DNA from: Paenibacillus luteus
GTDB lineage: Bacteria > Bacillota > Bacilli > Paenibacillales > Paenibacillaceae
Length of the DNA: 64,000 nucleotides
Assembly: GCF_006542765.1 (NCBI RefSeq)
Contig: NZ_SKCD01000097.1
Location: forward strand, 1-64,000
Direction: 5' to 3'
Below the pieces are notes generated by a model. That model was given only the letters and a program-made list of their open reading frames with translations, did not search any database and was not told the DNA's origin. Positions 8,727 to 21,700 of the stretch are shown here, piece by piece. Position numbers and translations under genes: made by a program. Each line of letters opens with the position of its first letter. The first letter of the stretch is position 1.

Positions 8727-11700
8727 TTTAATCCCCCCCTTGTGGCTGCCGCTGTTAATCCAGCGATTTTTGTTCTTGCAATCGCAAAGCTCACGGTTGT
8801 TCCTTCTCCTAGACTGCTTTTGATTTGCAGTCCGTTTCCGTATAGGGCAATCAACCGCTGGTCTATATTCCGAAGGCCTACCCCTTTTCTGCCTTCAACC
8901 GTCCCTGCGAGCACCTCCTCAGCATGCTTCTCCGACATGCCCACACCATTATCCGATACCGAGATTACAATTTCGCTATCGTTTTCTTTTACCGAAATCG
9001 TAACGGTACCTCCGTGGGCTTTGCGCATAATGCCATGCCGAATCGCATTTTCAACAAGGGGCTGGATGCTAAGCGGCGGAATAAGAGTATACATCTCCTC
9101 GTTCACTTCATACACCACCCGCAGCCGTTCCTCAAAACGAGCCTGCTCCAGCATGAGATAGGACCTGACCAGCTCGATTTCCTTCTGAACAGAAACCATG
9201 CGATCCCGATTATGGAAGTCAAAGCTTCCGCGTAAATATTGACTCAATTCCATCAGCAGCATGGAAGCCTTATCCGGATTGACCGGACAAATTGAAATCA
9301 CCGTATTCAGCGCGTTATATAAAAAGTGAGGCTTAATTTGTGCTTGCAAAAAAGCAATTTCCGACTGGACCGCCTGCTGCACGGATTTTCGCAGTTGAAT
9401 AAGCGTTCTGACGCGGGCACGCAGCTCCTTGGATTCCATCGGCTTGCTAAGGAAGTCGTTAATCCCTGTTTGGAATGCTTTCTCCATATCATCGGGATAG
9501 CTTCTGGAGGTTAAGAGCAGCACCGGCAATTCCGACATCAAAAACCGTTCCCTAATCATCCGGGTTAGCTCGATGCCTGTCATGCCTGGCATCATCCAGT
9601 CCGCTATGACGAGATCAATACTCAGATTTTGCCTAATTTCGTTAATCGCCGCTTCTCCTTGCGTTACCGCAATCACATTATAATGCTCGACCGACAATAG
9701 GTTTTGCAGCACTTGCAAGTTAACCGGATCATCGTCTACGATCAGAATCGTTCCGCTGCTCACCTTATCGCTGTAATCTGCTATGACTTCTGCTGCTGTA
9801 GCAGCCTCATTATTGCTACTATCCATCAGCTGGTTTACATCCCTGTACGCAGGCGCTCCAGGCAGCTCCTGCACATCGGAAATCGGCATCGTAAAATGAA
9901 TCGCCGTACCGATTTCCCGCTCCGGCTCCAGCCAAATCCGACCGCCCCCTAGCTCCACTAGCTTTTTCGTTATGCCTAGCCCGAAGCCTGAGCCTTTATA
10001 GGCAGGATCATAACCCTCAGCGTCCCGATAGTTGCCATGAAACACATCCTCCAAGCGCTCCGTATGGATGCCGATGCCTGTGTCTGCAACGGTTATAACG
10101 GCCCTCTCGCCCACGATATCTGCAGAGATGCTGATTTCTCCCTCATGCGTAAATTTCACCGCATTGCCGAGCAGATTGTACAGCACCTGAACGAGGCGAT
10201 CCTCATCCGCATGCAGCAGCGGCATATCATCCGGCCATTGCTGGACAAAGCTTATTTTTTTGCTGCCTGCCGTATGCTTCACGACCTCGATGACCGAATC
10301 AACAACCGTCGGCAGATGAACCGGACGGAAGTACAGCTGAATGCTGCCATTTTTGAGGCTTGAGAAATCAAGAATATCGTGTATAAGCAAGGACAACCGT
10401 TTGCCGGTTGCGGAAATCATCGCGATATGGCGAGACTGCTCCGTCGTAATAGTTCCCGCAGCCCCTTCCATAATGGAGTCTGCCATATTAATAATACCGT
10501 GCAGGGGCGTTCTCAACTCGTGAGAGGTATTAGCCAAAAACTCATCCTTGAGCACGTCCAGGGTGATCAGTCTACGGGATAATTGTTCAACTTCCATATA
10601 AGAGTTGGCAAACCGTTGAGACATCGTCATGGCCTGTATAATGACAAAAAACAACATTTCATAGGATATAATCGTCAAAGTGTCTAGCAAGCTGAGCAGT
10701 AGCAGAGATTGCAGAGCAATCACAGTGAGAATGCTTAATATGCTGAGCATATCAAAGAAAGTGTTGTTAGAGCTTCTCGAAAAGTTTCTCAGCATAATAT
10801 AAAATACAAACAATACCGTGCTCGAAGCGATGACAACCACGAGCAACTCCATCGCTGAAATCAAGCTCGCTGGAAGCACAAAGGTAATAGCCATCAAAGA
10901 GATTGTCAATACTTTAAAAGCCCGAAGCAGCTTTTTAGAGACTATGATTAAGGAGACCGATGAGGTATATAATAGCAAAAAATAATAGATAAATGCCGTT
11001 GAAGCAAATTGTATTTTTAATATCACAGCATAAGCTATCCACGGCACAGCGTCAGCCAGCAGCTTCTCGCCATGGGTAAGAACATAGAGGCTTCCCGCTA
11101 TACATAACAAACCAAGGTAAAGCAGCGACAGCTCCTGCCTGAGCTTACGGTAGAAAAGCAGCAGGTAAATGGCGGGCATGATCAGGCCGATAGCCGAGAT
11201 TAAATCCTGAAGCACTCTCCATTCCCGATTATGAAGCACATTTCCCTGCTCGCCAAAGGAAATGGGCATAATAATGCCGCCCGAATTATACGTATAGTTA
11301 GATACTTGTACAATAAGCTCCACAATGTCCCCCGTCACGGACGAAAAACCGATATAAGGAACGTTATTAGGTACCGATGATTCGGGAGATTTCGTAGGGT
11401 TTCCGCTAGCGCCTACTTCTCGTCCATTTATATAAATACGGTTAGCCATTCGAATGTTGCCTGTATGTATGCCGTATATCTTATCTGATGTATTGTCCAG
11501 CCGAATAACTAAACGGTAAGTTCCATAACCGTAAGCGCCTAACACGCTTGTACTTTCCATATATTCGTTCCACATGCCAGGCACGTCCACTAACAAAGCA
11601 TTATCTAGCACCTGTGCTTGGCCATCTTTCGCATCTGCGAAGGCCTTCGGCTCCAATAACTGATTTCGATAAAACTCCCATTCCCCTTTTAAAGGAACGA

Positions 11701-11857
11701 TTCCATCCTCGCTAAAATTCCAATCCCGCAAATCCAAATAACCGCCTTTGGCTTCGGGCATGCTCATGCCGGACAATATGATTTGAATAATCAAAACCGC
11801 CGGCAGCACAAAGCCTAGCAGCACACTAGCTGCAATTGACAGCTTACGCCGATTCAT
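8723..11857 (-). CDS. 7TM-DISM hybrid sensor kinase with two kinase modules (HisKA-HATPase-REC-LytS type)
   Basis: A 1044-residue membrane sensor. A short N-terminal membrane helix (about 8-30) precedes an extracellular jelly-roll-like sensor (about 40-200), resembling 7TMR-DISM extracellular or carbohydrate-binding domains. Seven or so membrane segments follow (about 205-400). The first kinase module has its phosphorylatable histidine at H446 (SHELRTP) and a HATPase domain (about 545-655, with NAVKFT and GSGFGLG). A receiver domain follows with D753 (ADWMMPGMTG). A second, LytS/YpdA-type kinase module comes last (H844 in KPHFLYNALN) with its own HATPase (NGVGMSE, KGVGLRNID). It therefore carries two histidine kinases of different families in one chain. 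ATG start with GGGGAGAAGG upstream. It is the first gene of the kinase-regulator pair, and a terminator (11965-12004) separates it from the surface operon. Confidence 0.92.
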   Translation of the reverse strand: MNRRKLSIAASVLLGFVLPAVLIIQIILSGMSMPEAKGGYLDLRDWNFSEDGIVPLKGEWEFYRNQLLEPKAFADAKDGQAQVLDNALLVDVPGMWNEYMESTSVLGAYGYGTYRLVIRLDNTSDKIYGIHTGNIRMANRIYINGREVGASGNPTKSPESSVPNNVPYIGFSSVTGDIVELIVQVSNYTYNSGGIIMPISFGEQGNVLHNREWRVLQDLISAIGLIMPAIYLLLFYRKLRQELSLLYLGLLCIAGSLYVLTHGEKLLADAVPWIAYAVILKIQFASTAFIYYFLLLYTSSVSLIIVSKKLLRAFKVLTISLMAITFVLPASLISAMELLVVVIASSTVLFVFYIMLRNFSRSSNNTFFDMLSILSILTVIALQSLLLLSLLDTLTIISYEMLFFVIIQAMTMSQRFANSYMEVEQLSRRLITLDVLKDEFLANTSHELRTPLHGIINMADSIMEGAAGTITTEQSRHIAMISATGKRLSLLIHDILDFSSLKNGSIQLYFRPVHLPTVVDSVIEVVKHTAGSKKISFVQQWPDDMPLLHADEDRLVQVLYNLLGNAVKFTHEGEISISADIVGERAVITVADTGIGIHTERLEDVFHGNYRDAEGYDPAYKGSGFGLGITKKLVELGGGRIWLEPEREIGTAIHFTMPISDVQELPGAPAYRDVNQLMDSSNNEAATAAEVIADYSDKVSSGTILIVDDDPVNLQVLQNLLSVEHYNVIAVTQGEAAINEIRQNLSIDLVIADWMMPGMTGIELTRMIRERFLMSELPVLLLTSRSYPDDMEKAFQTGINDFLSKPMESKELRARVRTLIQLRKSVQQAVQSEIAFLQAQIKPHFLYNALNTVISICPVNPDKASMLLMELSQYLRGSFDFHNRDRMVSVQKEIELVRSYLMLEQARFEERLRVVYEVNEEMYTLIPPLSIQPLVENAIRHGIMRKAHGGTVTISVKENDSEIVISVSDNGVGMSEKHAEEVLAGTVEGRKGVGLRNIDQRLIALYGNGLQIKSSLGEGTTVSFAIARTKIAGLTAAATRGGLK

Positions 11858-11964
11858 ACCCTTCTCCCCAATCGTCTTTGAATGCCAGATAACTCCATCA
11901 TAACTTTAACAGCCTGAACCCGGCAATGGCTTTCAAGCCCCTGAACTTAATGACTAGCAGATAG

Positions 11965-12004
11965 AAAAAAAGAAGATGAATGCAACGAACTCACATTCAT
12001 CTTC
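11965..12004 (-). terminator. Rho-independent terminator of the surface-protein operon
   Basis: Perfect 11-bp inverted repeat (11972-11982 and 11994-12004, loop 11 nt). On the minus strand it is followed by seven T (11965-11971). It lies 64 bp after the stop of the small protease gene and so ends the 23-kb operon. In the ~100 bp downstream a weak promoter for the kinase gene is possible (TTGCCG, 18 bp, TATGAT; 11897-11926). Confidence 0.88.
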
Positions 12005-12067
12005 CAATCAGAAACAACCCGGCTGCTACAAGGAACAGCCAACATGCGCTGCCGTTCCAGCCTCTCT

Positions 12068-12757
12068 CTATTTTTTCATTAAAGCCCGCAAGTCTCCGGT
12101 ATCAATAACCAGATGAATATTGTTCATTGTACGAAGCGAACCAGATATCGTTCCTACTAAACGCCCTTGCTCATCAAGCAGCGGTCCGCCTGACATCCCG
12201 CTCGCAATTTGGGCCGACGTCAGGATACGGGGTCTGCCATTGATCTCTGCGCTAGGATTATTAACAATTCCCTCCGTAATAATCGGCGTGTCACGCAGCG
12301 GGTATCCAATGGCAAACACTTTCTCCCCATGCTTGACGGGCGCTTCGCGAACCTGAAGCATGTTGTAGACTGCTACTTTGCCCTTCGCGTCTTTGCGCTC
12401 GGGAAGCTTAAGCAGAGCCGCATCTGTCAGCTCGTCATAGCTAAGCAGCTTAACTGCCTTAACGACCGCGCCATCGGAGAGGATCGCTTCGAAAGAAGCG
12501 GCTCCTTTCACAACGTGATAGGCTGTTGCCGCCTTGCCATCCTCAGAGATAAGCGCCCCGCTGCCCACCGCCAGCACGGTTCCATCGCTGCGCAGCGCCC
12601 GCAAATAAAATGTGGCAGCGCTGGCCTTCTCATAGGTTTGTTCGGCGTTTTGTGCGGCAGGCGTCTCCGCCTTCGCACCTGTAAACCAAATCGTACCGGT
12701 TAATAAAGCGACGATCAGGCACGCAGCGGCTAGTTTCAGGTTAAGGGTACGCTTCAC
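12068..12757 (-). CDS. Secreted trypsin-like serine protease (S1C-like, no PDZ)
   Basis: A 229-residue protein with an N-terminal signal peptide or anchor (hydrophobic core about 9-27) and a single chymotrypsin-fold protease domain. The catalytic triad is visible as H81 (AYHVV), D112 (TDAALLK) and S189 (GMSGGP). There is no PDZ domain, unlike DegP/HtrA, and the protein is short. It should act outside the cytoplasmic membrane. The GTG start has GAGGAGA six nt upstream. It begins 18 nt after the 3015-residue SLH protein and is the last gene of the giant surface-protein operon, directly before the terminator. A role in trimming or surveying the giant proteins is an inference from position; its substrate is not known. 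Confidence 0.85.
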   Translation of the reverse strand: MKRTLNLKLAAACLIVALLTGTIWFTGAKAETPAAQNAEQTYEKASAATFYLRALRSDGTVLAVGSGALISEDGKAATAYHVVKGAASFEAILSDGAVVKAVKLLSYDELTDAALLKLPERKDAKGKVAVYNMLQVREAPVKHGEKVFAIGYPLRDTPIITEGIVNNPSAEINGRPRILTSAQIASGMSGGPLLDEQGRLVGTISGSLRTMNNIHLVIDTGDLRALMKK

Positions 12758-12775
12758 TTCTTATCTCCTCTTTTC

Positions 12776-15700
12776 CTACTTGATTAAAGCAGACATAATT
12801 TCCTCATAAGCCCAATGTGTAGCTGGCAGATCCTTATAAGCAGCGTTTGTCTCGCCTTGCTTTTGCGCTTTGATCACCCGGTTAATAAGGACAACGGCCT
12901 GCGCTCTTGAAATTTCGTCATTCGGACGGAACGTTCCATTAGGGAAGCCCTTGACATAACCCGCTGACGTAAAGGCATTAATATATTTTTCCGACCAGTG
13001 ACCCTTGACGTCCGAGAGAGAAGCTGCTCCCTGCTGAGCAATGGAGAGATTCAGCACTCTGGACATAATGACAACGAACTCCGCTCTCGTAAGACCACGG
13101 TCGCTTCTGAAGGTTCCATTCGGATACCCTTCTACGATGCCTGCGGAAGTAAAGAAGGCAACGAGCTCCTCTTCCCCTGCGCTTACGTCACTGAACAGGC
13201 TGCCTACGCTCACTTGCTCCATATCGAGCAGCAGGGATAGCGACTTGATCAATTCATAACGCGTCAGTGCTGTGTTCGGTTTAAACAAATCGTTTGAATA
13301 ACCCGTAATATAAGGGGTTTTATTCGCATCGCTCTTCAGCTCATACTTGGCATTCTCTACCTTGTAAGCGATCGTAACCACTTCTTCGTTCTTATCGGTT
13401 ATCGCTTTAATGGTCATATTGCCAGTAATCAGAATTGGCCCTTTATATTGAAGACTCTTTGTTGTTGGTGCAGATCCATCCGTTGTGTAATAAATCACTT
13501 GGCCTGTCGGCGCCGTCAAGACTAGCTTGCTATTGCGTGCGACAGTAACCGGAGTGCCCGCTTCCGCATCCACGGATTTTTGGCCGATTTGAGCGGTGAC
13601 TGCCGGCTGCGTGACAACCGGAGCAGCGCCTCCGCCTCCTCCGCTAAATACAACCTGCTTCGTCCAAACGCCGGACAAAATCGCGCTGTATTCTTTTCCA
13701 TCTACAACCGTTATCGCTTTAATCGTAGTCGTAGCCGTCAATTCAATAGGAGCTGTGTAAAGCTGTGAATGCTCATCAGGCTCCGTACCATCTACCGTGT
13801 AATAGATAACGCCGCGAGGCTCATCTGAAGCCAGCTCGACGGATACCTTATCACTGAAACTCACTTCACCCGAAACGACTTTAGGTGCAAGCGCTGCTTC
13901 AGCAAATGGAACTGAAGGGGCACCGAGAACAACAGAACGAGACTGTCCATTAACCGCTACGATAAATTCTACTGGCCCTGTCTTCGTCAAAGTTCCTTTC
14001 AGCTTGCCGGCAACACTAGTGATCGTTGCCTCTCCAAGCTTCGCCGTCCATTTCACTGCACCGTCTGTTGTCAATTCAAAGGCTGACTTGATGCGGTTGA
14101 TTGAATCACGCTCGCCCAAGATGACAGCCGCTGTTCCAAGTACAGCTGTGTCAGAGTTTTCAAATGCTTGCAGTCTCGGATAGAAACCCTGTAATGCCTG
14201 CCATACAGACGAGCTGAGCTGCGAAGGCAGTGTTGCTTTTACAAGCTCCTGGGATATGACGCCCGCAGCTTCTGCCGCTTGTCCCGCCGTCCGGTTGCCT
14301 GCTGCATCATAATAAGCGACGTTCAGCTTCAGCATTTGCTTATTGAAGACGTTTTGCGCAAGGGATGCGCTATTGTCCTTCTGTCCAGCAATGCCTCCGA
14401 AGAAGGTATTTCCGCTAATCAGCTTGCCCTCTACGGCAGCTTTGATTTCGCCCGTATTTAAGGAATGGCTGATCATGCCTGATTGCGCATGGCCGGCGAT
14501 GCCGCCTGCCCACGCTTTACCTGTCCCTTCCGAGATCACACGGCCTGCATTATAGGCGTTATCGATTAGGCCCAGTTGAATGCCCGCAATACCGCCTGCC
14601 GCCGCTTGGGAGGATACGGCATGGATGTCCGCCAGCGAGAAGGCTTCCGTAATGGCTGCTCCTGCTTTATTTTGGCCAGTGATACCGCCAAGAGCAGTTG
14701 TCGATCCCGAAGCTAGGCTTCCGATACTGCCGCTAATAATCGTTTTATTGATTTTGCCTTCGTTGATGCCTGTCACTCCGCCCACATTAGCCGTTCCTCG
14801 AACAGCTCCGCTAACGGAAACATTTTCGATCGTACCGCTTGCGCGGTTGATGCCTGCGACAATGCCGGCACTTTCTCCGCCTTCAACATTCGCGTCTACA
14901 AACGTCAAATGATGAATATGGCCTTCATTCTCAATAACAAAACCGATTGTGCCTGTATCTCCAGCCGCAAGCTTCAAGCCTTTAATCGTATGTCCTTGAC
15001 CATCCAGCTCGCTTCCGAAGCGGGTGAATGGCGTCATTTTTTTGCTTGTAAGATCGAGGTCTGCCGCCAGCATGATTTTCGTAAAGCTTGGTTTAGCTGC
15101 AGCAGCTCTATCGTATAGACGATAATAATCCAACCCTGTGTCGTTCATAAGAAGAACAATGCCTTGCAATTGCTTCACCGTTCGGATGACAGCCTCCCCA
15201 GCCGATTGATCGCTAAGGAACGTCGTATCCACTTCAAAGTCCCAATCGCCAAGCCCTAGGCCGGCTGTCAGATCAGCCTGCTCCAGTGCTGCTCCAGCTC
15301 CCAGATTTCGGCCAATGGCAATAAGCGTGCCTTTGTATGAAGACTGCTCCACCTTGCCGTCTCTAAAGTTATAGCCGATAAAAGCGCCTGTATGGACATT
15401 TGCTCCACTAGCTTGGACTGTGATACTGGCTGCATCTGCATAAACCTGCTTCAACGTCCCGTCATTGTAGCCCGCGAAACCACCTGTATAAGACCTAGTG
15501 GCACCGTTCGTGCCTGTAGTCTTAATGCTAGGAGCAACTGCATAGGCTCGGCTTATCGTCGCATTTCTCTCAACAGCAGCTGCAAAGCCGCCGCTTCGCG
15601 TGTCGAAGCCCGAGGCCTGCACGCTGCCGGATGCATAAGCATCCGAAATGAGATAGTGATCAACCGAACCGGCAAAACCGCCTGCATAAGCGCCAGTCCA

Positions 15701-18700
15701 GCCCGTAACATTAACGTTGCCTGTAGCATAGGCCCATTGGATCAATGCCTCGCGTGTATCTGAATCGCCTAGCAATCCTGCGAAACCGCCCGCATAAATC
15801 GTATTATCCGGATTTGTGCAATTCACTTCAACGGCTACGTTTGTTGTAGAGTTGGTTATGCGGGTATAATCCGCCAAGCCTACAAAACCGCCAACATGTG
15901 TCGAAGGTACAACGTTTGGCTGCGTTACCGCAGTACCCAGAACGATTTTTTCTCCATTCGGGGATACCGCTTTTGAATAATGGATTTCTCCTCCGGCGGA
16001 AATCCCTGCTACACCGCCTACCGAATAGATGCTTCCCGCTTCGGCATGGATATTGCTCTGTGCATCCGAACTAACGATAATGCCATCATTAAAGCCCGTT
16101 AGGCCGCCGATTGCAACTGCCTTACCGCCGTTCACTCCAAGATCAACGATTTCCTTAGACTGATAGATCGATGCGTTGCTGTTTTTGCCTGCAATACCGC
16201 CCACGAACAGATCGGTACTATGTGCCGCTTCTACCAGCAATGCTTTGCCGCCCTGGACCTTGGCATCGTATATGCCATGATAGAACGGAATCAAGCTGCC
16301 AAAAGAATACGGCTTGTCGCGATCAGTTGAGGCGCTCACGCCTGCAATACCGCCAATCGCGCTTTCTCCTTGACCTGTCGTAAAGGCAAAGTCCGGTTTC
16401 ACATCAGCTTTCATGATAATCGCATTTTGCGCATAACCAACGATTCCTCCTGCGGTTACACTATTTCCTGCCCCATGGATTACCCCGCGGAAGACCGGGC
16501 GGGCAATCGCGGTATCCGTAAGCTTGCCGGCAATCCCGCCGACTACAACGGCTTCGCTGCTTGCTTTCGTTGCGATTACTACATTCTCAGTAGAAACATC
16601 CTCGATATCAAAGTTGCTGTTTCCGCTGCCTGTCTTCGCGCCTATGACGCCTCCAACCGTACCTGCTCCGTAGAGGTGAGGGCCTTCGCCACTGCCAATG
16701 ATTTTAATCTGACGAAGTGTGCTGCCAGCATCAGCCATTCGAAGAAGCGGGCTGTTAGCATCAGAACGGCCAATGACTCCGCCCAAAATCGAATCCTTGC
16801 CTGTAGCTTCAAGCTTTCCATCCGAAATGCTGACGGTCATGTTCTCCACCTTGCCGGATACGTGATTTCCGATGACGCCGCCTACGATACTGCGTTCGCC
16901 CGTTGCGTAAATGCGCGAGGAAGCATGGACTGCAAATTCAAGCTTGCCAACATCTCCAGCTTGTCTTCCGATGAGTCCACCGATGATCGCATCATTTTCT
17001 GAACTGCCAATGCTTCCGCCTTGCAGGTTCAGCACCTGCGCTTCATATGCGCCAGAGTTATCCCCGATAATACCGCCAACGATTGGCTGCGCACCTGTTC
17101 CTTCAATAAAGCTTGCATCTTTAAGCGAAATCGTTAGGTCCGCATAGGTTCCACTATTGCGGCCAATGATGCCGCCCACGATGCCGCCTGTAACGTTGGC
17201 ATGATCAAGCAACGTAATCGTGACGTTTGACACGCTGCCTTTGTTCATCCCGGCAAGCGCACCCGTAAATCTGCTGCCAGCAATGGATGCTGGTTCCATA
17301 ACGATGTTCGAAACCTGTCCATTCGTGCCTATGACACCAAATAATCCGGCGTAATCTTGAGACGAACCTACCGTAAGTCCGTCGATTAAGTAATTCTTCC
17401 CTTCGAATTCACCCTCAAAGGCATGGTTCTCGTCCTTGCCGATGGATGTCCATTGTTTGGATTGAATATGAATTGGATTGAGCAAACGAATCGTCCGGTC
17501 CTCGAAATTAAATTTCTCAAGCCCCGGAATCGTACCGTTTACGATAGCTGCAAGGCCAGCCAGCTCCGCTTCGGTTCCGATATCGTAGAATAGCGCGTCC
17601 TTATCCAGCATGTACCAGCGAATATTCGCATTGACATCGTTGCTGCCCCCGCCGTCATTGTTCGCGCTGCGGTTCAGCTCTGGATATTTGTAGCTGGCAT
17701 TCAGCGAGCCGTACTTCCATGATTCATTGAAATCCCAGCCAGACAGACCTGGGAATACTTCCCTATCGCGAAGCGTTGCTTCAAGAATCGTGCTAAGTCT
17801 TGCATGTACATTCAAGAATCGATGATTTCCATCCGCAAAGTCAGGCAGGTCCTTATTAATGTTATGATCCTCATCCTTCACGTAGAAGGATTTGTACAAC
17901 AGTTCTTTGCTTGCATTGTCATAACGACCAGCAAAGCCGCCGGCAAATGCGCCATTGGATGCCGATACCTGTACAGCAGAGTAACTGGTCGTAACCTTAC
18001 CTCCGGTAATACGGCCGATAAAGCCGCCTGCGAAGGAGTTCGCATTGGTCGCTTTAACTTCTTTGGCTGTATACGAATCGGTAATATACCCAGCTGCATG
18101 CTCGCCGACCAAACCGCCCGCATAGCTGTAAGCCCCAGTTGCTGTTACATTAGCAACGCTGTATGATTTCGTAATCTCACCTGTATTGCGGCCAACCAAG
18201 CCACCCAGCACCAGTGAACGCGCCGCTGTACCGTGAGCCAGTGTCGTAACGTCCGTATCGAAGTAGGAAGCAATGACATGACCTGCGTTTTCGCCGACCA
18301 ATCCGCCGACCAGTGCATTTTCACCCTCGATTTTTAAATTGGCATTGGAATACGTATAATATAAAGTTCCGCTTGCATGGTTTAAGCCGACAAGCCCGCC
18401 GATGACTCCATTGTTTGCTTTGAAGTTAACCGGAATTTTGTCAGCAATGCTGTTATTCGCAATCAGACTGCGGTTCTCGCCTACCCAGCCGCCAGTTACC
18501 GTGGATGGAGCAGCAATATTAACAACACCGACAAAACGGCTTTTTTGAATGGTACTGACCGCTGTCGCAGGATCAGTTCCGACTTCATTGGCACGCGCGT
18601 CATTCAGACCGACAAAACCGCCCGCGATGGAAGCTGAAGCCGTTGCATTAACTTTCAAATTCATATCTTCCGCATACACGTTTGTAATAATTGCCGTGTT

Positions 18701-21700
18701 CGTGCTGCGATTATAACCGGCTGCACCGCCGACAACCGCATGATCACCGTTAATCGTAAGGTTGGTTTTGCTCGTAACCAGACTATCCAGCAGCGTATCC
18801 TTGGCATAACCCGCAATTCCGCCAAAGTAGCCGTTAGTTGCTGCGGTCGTCGTGGAAATGACCAGGTTTTTGATATTCGTTTTGACCGCGTCGCCTTTAA
18901 TCTTGCCAAGCTCGATGCGGCCCGCGATTCCTCCCACTGCCACGCCGCTGCCTTTGACAGACAACATCGCGTACTGAGGAATCTCAGTGCCCACGATTGC
19001 ATCTATCAGATCCGTGCGGCTTGCTTGCCCGACGATACCGCCAATATTGCTGTTTGCCCCTGAAGCGGTGATCATAGGCTCGCCTTCTGCATACACCTCT
19101 ACATAGGAAATGAGTGCTGCCGCACCATTCTCAGCCCCTATGGAATGACCTGTAATACCTCCGGCGGAAGTGTTTGCTCCGCTTGCTTGAATAACAGGAT
19201 TGAAGGAGCCATTGTCAATCAAGGTTCCCGTATTTCTACCAGCTATACCGCCAAGCTCATTTCCTGTGCCGCTTGCCGTAATCGTAATATTTTCTGATCT
19301 TCCAAGCGACGCATGACCCGCATGCTCGCCATACAATCCGCCCAAATGGGCATCATTTCCTTGAGCTGTAAATTCGATGCCTTCAGCCCACAAAATACTC
19401 GATTCAGCTTGAATTGCTGCATTGTTTACCCCTGCGATAGCTCCGGCATTAACAGAGCTTGCCGGTACGTTGAACTGTATGTCTTTTACCTTTACGCTAA
19501 CTTTAGGCGCATAGTTGATGCCAATGGCCCCTCCGACATTGCTCTTCTCCCCTTGAACGTTAAACAGCATTCGTTCAACCTGAATTGCCGTATCATCCTC
19601 ACCAATTGTCGCTTCGGCTGTTAGAAGGCCCGCTACGGCTCCAAGCGCATAGCTGCTTCTGCCTACTTCGCCAAGCAGTCCAATTTGAGCAACATGGCTA
19701 TTGACAACGGTCAATAGTCCCGCGTTCGTTCCTACAATACCGCCAGCCGTAATGTTGTCTACATTACCGACTGCATTGCGGACAGCAGCCTTAATAAGGA
19801 CGCTATCTCCATTCCGCTCGTCAACAAGCCCGACGTTCGCATCAGTGATCAAGCCCTGCGCTTTACCAGCCACACCGCCAGCCGTACCGCCAGCGCTGTT
19901 TACTTCAAGAGCAAGCGTCTTAACGGTCGCTCCTTCAATCGTTCCTTTCAAATCACCAACGATACCGCCGGCGACACCGTCCGTTGAAATTTGTGCAAAG
20001 CTGCTAAGTGCATTCCCTGCATAAACCTCAGATAAGCTTCCGCCGTTAAACACACCTGCGATGCCCCCTGTGTACACGTGGTCGCCGCCCGTAACTTCAA
20101 GCTTCCCGTGGAAGGAGCTTTTGTCAATAATCCCATTTACGATGTAGCCGACAATTCCTCCCGTGCGCACCGCTTGTTCAGCGCTGGAGGATACTGTCGT
20201 TACCTTGATCTCCTGCGCAAAAACAGCTTTCAAGAACGTTCTGTGGCTTCCTTCCGAAGCCATGCCCACAAAACCGCCTGTGTACAGCTTGGCCGCTCCG
20301 TTTACTTCAATATTAGCCAAGCTCAAGACATTAACGCTGGGCTCGCCAGATACTTTTGCATATCCACGGTTAGAAACAATTCCGCCCGTATAGACACCTG
20401 TCCCGCCAAGCACTGTCATTTTACCGCTATTGGAATAATCGCCTTCGCCTGTGCTCTCAAGCTGTACCCTCGAGCCAGCATAGCCAACAAGTCCACCGCT
20501 ATAAGCTTCATTCGGATTGCCGGAAACCCATACTTCTGCCGTATTATGGGCAGCTCCGTTGAAGCGAAGATCGCCAGAGATATTTCCGATCAGACCGCCT
20601 GTATAGACATTGGCCGATCCACTTGAGGTGATCGCTACATGGTTTGAATAGCTCTTGTTCCAAGTGAATGAACCGTTGATGTAACCGACAATGCCGCCCG
20701 TATTGACGTTAGTGCCGCCTATATTAACAATAGGTGCTGTATTCTCAAGCGCAATATTAAATATAGTCTGGTTTTGCTGCGCCGTAATCGCTCCAGCCAT
20801 ACCGCCAGCATAAGAGCCTTTAGCGCCGCTCGCATCCACTTTTACTGCACCGTTGTTGACCGTTTCATTGGAGAATCTGACCTCTGCTCCAGCTTTACCG
20901 ACAATACCGCCCGCATAGCTCAGTTCGCCGCTTGAAGCCGTTACCGAAGCCGTATTGATAATCGGTGTCGCTTGATCCTCCATCAGCAAGGTGCCGGAAG
21001 CATGTCCCGCGATACCGCCAGCGTATACTTCCAATGCGCCCCCGTTACCGGAATGGATAGTACCGTTATTTGTTGCCTTCTTAATAATAAGCCCGCCATT
21101 AGAAGCACTGCCCGTAATACCGCCGGCATACGCATAGGCTCCGGACACTTCGACCAAAGTATCGTTCGTCGAATTCGAAATCGAGCCTTCGCCCGCGCCG
21201 ACGATTCCACCTGCGTAAGCACGCTGTCCAGCAGCATTTAGCTTAACGGGAATCGTATTGGTAATGTTATAAACGATACCGTTGTTGACCATTTTACCGA
21301 CAGCCGCACCTGCGTATGCCGATGAGTAAGTAGATTGAGTTACTGTATTAATGTTGATGCTGCCGTTGGCAAAATGAAACCCGCCCACGGTGCCTCCGTC
21401 CATGTAGCCGACAAGTCCCGCATACACGTTATTGGAACCCAAATTCATGCCTTCAATGGCGAAAATATTGGCGCTCTCTGCAACCAATGTGCCTCTAAAC
21501 GGCTTCTCGTCCGTTCCGATAGGTACCCAAGTATAGGCCGATAGATTAAGATTTCCGGTTACTGTCAATATTTTGCCTCTAAAACCATCGATATTTTTGC
21601 CGTCTGCCGTTACGCCGTCATTCACCAGCTTCGCAATTCCCGCTAGCTTCTCCACCGAATCAATAGTGAATGTATTGTAATCTTCGTTATACCAATCTAC

